Shown: piece after piece, positions 4,319 through 7,869 of the stretch
Layout: each line of letters starts with the position of its first letter
Position numbering within the stretch: position 1 is the stretch's first letter
The notes under the pieces: generated by a model
The model's database searches: none
What the model saw: the letters and a program-made list of their open reading frames with translations, nothing else
What the model was told of the DNA's origin: nothing
Position numbers and translations under genes: made by a program
Source of the DNA: an uncultured Prevotella sp.
GTDB taxonomy: Bacteria; Bacteroidota; Bacteroidia; Bacteroidales; Bacteroidaceae
Length of the DNA stretch: 7,869 nt
Assembly (NCBI GenBank): GCA_900544825.1
Contig: UQWP01000103.1
Span: forward strand, 1-7,869
Reading direction: 5' to 3'

Positions 4319-6651
4319 TCCATTCCTCCTTCCTGTTCTTCATGAATAGCCTGGATGATATCTTCGCACTGCCGTTTGATCTCACAGATTCCCTGGGCTA
4401 TTTCCTTGTCCTTAGTGGTAGTATTCTTCACGGAAGAAAATACGCGATTCAGCTTTTCACCGCATCCTATCAGTTCCCAGGTTCCTCTCATGCTATGCAA
4501 TATTTCTTTCAGTTCATGGCGGTCGCCTTTCTCCCAGGCCTTGTCGATACGGCGGATATTCTCCTCCGTCTCTTCCTCAAACAGCCACAGCGTTCTTTGC
4601 TTCTCACCAAATTCATACAGGGGTATCAGGTCTATGCTCCCTTTCCCGTTCACCTCCTTCTGGATGAATCGGTTGGCAACCGACATCAATTCGTTCGGAG
4701 AGAAGGGCTTGGATAGGCATCCCGAAAAGCCCTTCCCGGTCAGATAGTCCTCTGTGATACCTGCCGATCCCGTCACGGCAACAACGGGTATCGTCCGGGA
4801 ATTTCCGATGTTTGACATTCGCAGGATCTTGAGCACATCATATCCGTTTGCGCCCTGCATCTTCAGGTCGGTAAACAGGATATCATAGTCCTTCTCGCGC
4901 ATCTTTGCCAGTAATTCATCCATACTCATACTGGTATCGCATCTGATTCCGTTTTCCACAAATATGCCCTGCATCCGATGGAGTATCAGCTCGTTATCGT
5001 CTATGACGACCACTTCCGCTCTGTTGTCCCCGATCATCTCATTCTCTCTTTCTATATCTTTCTCATGCACCAGTGGCAATGGGATTTCCACTGTGATGGT
5101 ACTGCCGACATTCTTCTTGCTCGATAGTTCGATTTTACCATTCATCATACCCACCAGATTTTTCACGATAGACAGTCCCAAGCCGAATCCGTCTTTCGTT
5201 GCCGCATTGCTCAGCTGTCTGAAGGCATCAAAGATTTGCTGTTGTTCCTCTTCGTCCATTCCGGTTCCGGTATCATGCACGGAGATGAACAGCATGCCGC
5301 CCTCATAACTCAGCCGAAGGGTCACAGAACCGGCATCCGTAAATTTCAGGGCATTGGACAACAGGTTTCTTACGATTCTCTGTATCTTCTCCTTGTCGCC
5401 CAGCACGATGTCGTCCGACGAACTCTCCACGGTCAGCACCAGTCCCTTCTTGTCCGCCAGTCCTGCAAATTCCGATGCCAGCCTTGTTCCAAGTCCTTTA
5501 ACGGTAAAGGGTTTGACCATTATGGTCTCTTTCCCGTTGTCCAGCCGGAAATAGTCCAACAAATCATTGAGCATCTGCTCCATACCTGCTACGGCTTCCA
5601 AAGAGATATCTATTTCATCAGCAGATTCTTTCTTCATGACACCCAGATGGTGTTTGAGGGTTGCCAACGGGATTCGCAGCTCATGGGTGATAGCCTGTAT
5701 GGTCTGGCGGCGCTGGGTGAGAAGTTCTATGTTCTGCTGGTTTTTGGCATTCAGTTTTCCGATAAGCTGATCGGTTCTTTTCTTGTTTCTGATAACCTGC
5801 AGGAACATGCAGAACAATACCAGAATCAACAGGGAGAGCATACCTATATAATAATAGGTGTAGTTACCTTCCAGCGTTGCTATCTGCTGCTCTCTTTCCA
5901 CGATTCCGTTGTTGACATGCTCGTCAACAACGGCAATCATTTTCTGCAGATGATGGTTGATGGCTTCATTCCTGATGCCCAGACTGTCCAGATGCCCATT
6001 GACCTTACGGCTCTGTTGCTGATGCCTGACGACAATCTTCTGATTGAGCATAGACAGCATTTGGGTCGTGGCGGTGGGCTGTTGACGCTTCACGGTATCT
6101 ACGGCAGCCTTCTCTTCTTTTCCAAACAGCCGTACCCAAAATCCCCGTTTCTTCTTTTGAGTCTCAGGACGGGGAGTAGAGAACTGCACTTGCTGCTCTT
6201 TCTTGCTTTTCGCAACTATCTTGGGCACTTCCATCGTCAGCTTCTCATGAATATCATTGCGCTTCTGTACGGCATTCCTGATTTGCAATAACAGTCTTTC
6301 CTTCTCAACAAACAGCTGGCGGAGGTCCTCAGTTTCTATCTGACGATTCATCTTCCCCATGTTCTCCAACATATGGTCCACTTCCATCCGAAGTTGATGA
6401 TAGTCTTCTACGTCAGTGGCGTCCCAGTCTGCTACCGTCTCGCCAAGCAATGCCATCTCGGCGATATGCATGTTCAAATCATGCATATCCTTGCGCCACT
6501 CATGCAGTTCTGTATTCCTGCATTCTATCTCTTTCCTGTCGTGCCATTCAGATAGGCCGATCATGATGGTACATCCTATGATGAGGATGGCTGCCATGAT
6601 ACCGCCTGCCATCCATCGGCAGATATGTCCAGTCTGTTTCTTGTGTTCCAT
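4315..6651 (-). CDS. rteA: RteA, membrane hybrid sensor kinase
   Basis: The protein has 778 residues. Membrane segments at ~13-33 and ~268-288 flank an extracytoplasmic region of about 235 residues that is largely helical and has an unusual basic patch (KKKRGFWVRLFGKEEK, 166-181). The cytoplasmic part has HisKA with the H-box THELRIP (His323), an N-box in NLLSNALKFTDAG (429-441), G1 DTGTGMD (460-466) and G2 GFGLGLSI (488-495). A receiver domain (~546-665) carries D551/D552, phosphoacceptor D595, T627 and K648. The C-terminus (~675-775) looks like an HPt domain with His719 in ILHSMRGTWELIG. This predicts a relay H323 to D595 to H719 to RteB D54. The ATG at 6651 lies 19 bp after the helicase stop, with an A-rich leader typical of Bacteroidota. 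The ligand is unknown; in CTnDOT the rteAB operon responds to tetracycline through the upstream tetQ leader rather than through known ligand binding. Confidence 0.92.
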   Translation of the reverse strand: MEHKKQTGHICRWMAGGIMAAILIIGCTIMIGLSEWHDRKEIECRNTELHEWRKDMHDLNMHIAEMALLGETVADWDATDVEDYHQLRMEVDHMLENMGKMNRQIETEDLRQLFVEKERLLLQIRNAVQKRNDIHEKLTMEVPKIVAKSKKEQQVQFSTPRPETQKKKRGFWVRLFGKEEKAAVDTVKRQQPTATTQMLSMLNQKIVVRHQQQSRKVNGHLDSLGIRNEAINHHLQKMIAVVDEHVNNGIVEREQQIATLEGNYTYYYIGMLSLLILVLFCMFLQVIRNKKRTDQLIGKLNAKNQQNIELLTQRRQTIQAITHELRIPLATLKHHLGVMKKESADEIDISLEAVAGMEQMLNDLLDYFRLDNGKETIMVKPFTVKGLGTRLASEFAGLADKKGLVLTVESSSDDIVLGDKEKIQRIVRNLLSNALKFTDAGSVTLRLSYEGGMLFISVHDTGTGMDEEEQQQIFDAFRQLSNAATKDGFGLGLSIVKNLVGMMNGKIELSSKKNVGSTITVEIPLPLVHEKDIERENEMIGDNRAEVVVIDDNELILHRMQGIFVENGIRCDTSMSMDELLAKMREKDYDILFTDLKMQGANGYDVLKILRMSNIGNSRTIPVVAVTGSAGITEDYLTGKGFSGCLSKPFSPNELMSVANRFIQKEVNGKGSIDLIPLYEFGEKQRTLWLFEEETEENIRRIDKAWEKGDRHELKEILHSMRGTWELIGCGEKLNRVFSSVKNTTTKDKEIAQGICEIKRQCEDIIQAIHEEQEGGME

Positions 6652-6670
6652 CTTTATATTTTCTTAGCCG

Positions 6671-7869
6671 TTACAATTCTATGGTCCTGCTGTAACCATC
6701 ATTACCTTGTACTTCAACCGAATGTTCGTTCCACCTGTATATGTATTTATATTCTGGAGGCAGGATAATATTACCCCTCCTGTCCAATAGTCCATACAAA
6801 CATTTCTGTATGCCTATTCTGCATTCTGCATAATCACCTCGGAAGTCAGAGATATACGAATAAATGGGTTTCACAATGATGTCGTTCATCACCCTCAGTC
6901 CCCATCTGCCATCCTGCTGGAAAGGCTCTACATTCTTCAGATATTCATTCAGCTGTCTTGCTGTCATCTTCTTCCTTGCCGTATTCGCCTTCTTTACCAC
7001 TATCAGCTCATCATTCACGGCAATAATGCTCTGCAGCTTCTTCACATAGGTTGGAATGATACCCTTACCAGCCCTCAGCCCAGCAAACATGCTCTCCCAG
7101 TTGCGAGGCTTGTCGGGCAAGCCGAACTTGCGGTAGTTACCTACGTTGTCGATAATCATGCACACCTTATCCTTGTTCTCATGGTTGATGCGCAACCCGC
7201 GCCCCACCATCTGCAGGTACTTGGCAAGCGACAGTGTTGGGCGTGCCATCTGGATAAACTCTACGTCAGGACAGTCAAACCCCTCATCGAAGAGGTTCAC
7301 GTTCACCAGACAGTCTATCTCACTGCGTCTGAATGCCTCCACCATCTCCTTGCGTTTCTTGGCAGGAGTCTTACTGTCCAGTGCCACACTTTTTATTCCG
7401 AGGGCATTGTAACAGGCGGCTATCGCCTGGGCATGAACAATGTCTATGGCATATACGATTCCTTTCTTGCCGTCAGCATATTTCTTTACGCTGTCATAAA
7501 GCCTTTGAATAGTCTGCGGAATGTTCAGTTTCTCGTCCATCTCCTTGATGGCATAATCGCCATCGCTTCCTCGTTCCTTCAACTGGTTCACCGTCAACTG
7601 ATCGTTGGAGTACTTGCCGATAACCACGTAGTCGTAAGGTGACAGATAACCACGCAGGATAAAGTCGTTGGTACAGGGCGATTTCAGCAATATCTCGAAA
7701 AGTTTGCTGAAGGATTTCTTGTTCATGCGGCATGGAGTTGCCGTCATACCGAGTTTCAGGGCCTTTCTATTCCTGCCAAACAGGTCTTGATAGGAGGTTG
7801 CTATGGCGTGATGCGCCTCATCCACTACGATGAGTCCTGGCGTACACCCAGCCCCTTCCAGTTCGTCGA
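6671..7869 (-). CDS. DEAH-box superfamily 2 helicase with C-terminal WG-like repeats (5' end off window)
   Basis: The frame runs open to the right edge, giving 398 residues; the GTG at 7825 is an internal valine in GLIVVDEAHH, not a start. Motif II is DEAHH, motif III is GMTATPCRMN, and the second RecA-like domain contains GIVYAIDIVHA, LFDEGFDCPDVEFI (motif V) and YLQMVGRGLR (motif VI). Motif I (the P-loop) must lie upstream outside the window. The last ~75 residues hold two WG-like repeats, GRWGLRVMNDIIVKPIYSYI and CLYGLLDRRGNIILPPEYKYI. This arrangement resembles the helicases of the type I/III restriction and SSL2-like group, but no nuclease or methylase part is visible. The gene is 19 bp upstream of rteA on the same strand and probably shares its transcript, in the place tetQ holds in CTnDOT. 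Whether it is a defence protein or an element maintenance function cannot be told from this fragment. Confidence 0.85.
   Translation of the reverse strand, partial: DELEGAGCTPGLIVVDEAHHAIATSYQDLFGRNRKALKLGMTATPCRMNKKSFSKLFEILLKSPCTNDFILRGYLSPYDYVVIGKYSNDQLTVNQLKERGSDGDYAIKEMDEKLNIPQTIQRLYDSVKKYADGKKGIVYAIDIVHAQAIAACYNALGIKSVALDSKTPAKKRKEMVEAFRRSEIDCLVNVNLFDEGFDCPDVEFIQMARPTLSLAKYLQMVGRGLRINHENKDKVCMIIDNVGNYRKFGLPDKPRNWESMFAGLRAGKGIIPTYVKKLQSIIAVNDELIVVKKANTARKKMTARQLNEYLKNVEPFQQDGRWGLRVMNDIIVKPIYSYISDFRGDYAECRIGIQKCLYGLLDRRGNIILPPEYKYIYRWNEHSVEVQGNDGYSRTIEL

Noticed and set aside
5236..6291. 351-codon plus-strand ORF opposite rteA
   Set aside because: It is antisense to clear kinase and membrane domains of RteA and its translation shows no domain; a shadow of the coding strand.
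7494..7733. 79-codon minus-strand ORF inside the helicase gene
   Set aside because: It overlaps the helicase in another frame, and the helicase frame carries motifs on both sides, so neither a frameshift nor a nested gene is supported.

Overview
The window is a piece of an integrative conjugative element (conjugative transposon) of the CTnDOT/CTnERL type from a Bacteroidota host, most likely Bacteroidales. The evidence is an rteA-rteB-rteC regulatory block, the C-terminus of a Bacteroides-type MobC/TraG coupling protein, and a promoter matching the Bacteroides TTTG / TAnnTTTG pattern. All family assignments come from reading the translated sequence and recalling the families; no database search was possible.

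Layout from left to right. Positions 1-458 (+) are the 3' end of the coupling-protein gene. A long symmetric hairpin (461-501) follows, lying between two convergent genes. Positions 506-2070 (-) hold a two-gene cargo unit: a 45-codon ORF resembling the DNA-binding part of AbiEi/DUF6088-type antitoxins, overlapping by ATGA with a complete AlbA_2 (Schlafen-like) ATP-binding protein that ends in a winged helix. A good Bacteroides promoter overlapped by an 11-bp inverted repeat precedes this unit, and an 11-bp tandem repeat lies inside the larger gene. Next, all on the minus strand, come rteC (2162-2779), a 234-bp regulatory gap, rteB (3014-4318), rteA (4315-6651, overlapping rteB by ATGA) and the 3' part of a DEAH-box helicase gene with C-terminal WG-like repeats (6671 to the window edge).

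The Rte proteins should form a cascade. RteA is a membrane hybrid kinase with HisKA, HATPase, receiver and probable HPt parts. It should phosphorylate RteB, a sigma-54-type activator with an intact GAFTGA motif. RteB should then turn on rteC, and RteC (by analogy with CTnDOT) should turn on the excision genes elsewhere. In CTnDOT the gene directly upstream of rteA is tetQ; here it is a helicase gene 19 bp upstream of rteA, so the signal that drives this cascade may differ.

The points most worth a second look are the frame-shifting 11-bp repeat in the AlbA_2 gene, the small overlapping HTH ORF with its operator-like promoter, the double dyad between rteB and rteC that could be both terminator and RteB site, and the helicase in the tetQ position. 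No RNA genes, CRISPR array, IS element or attachment site were seen.
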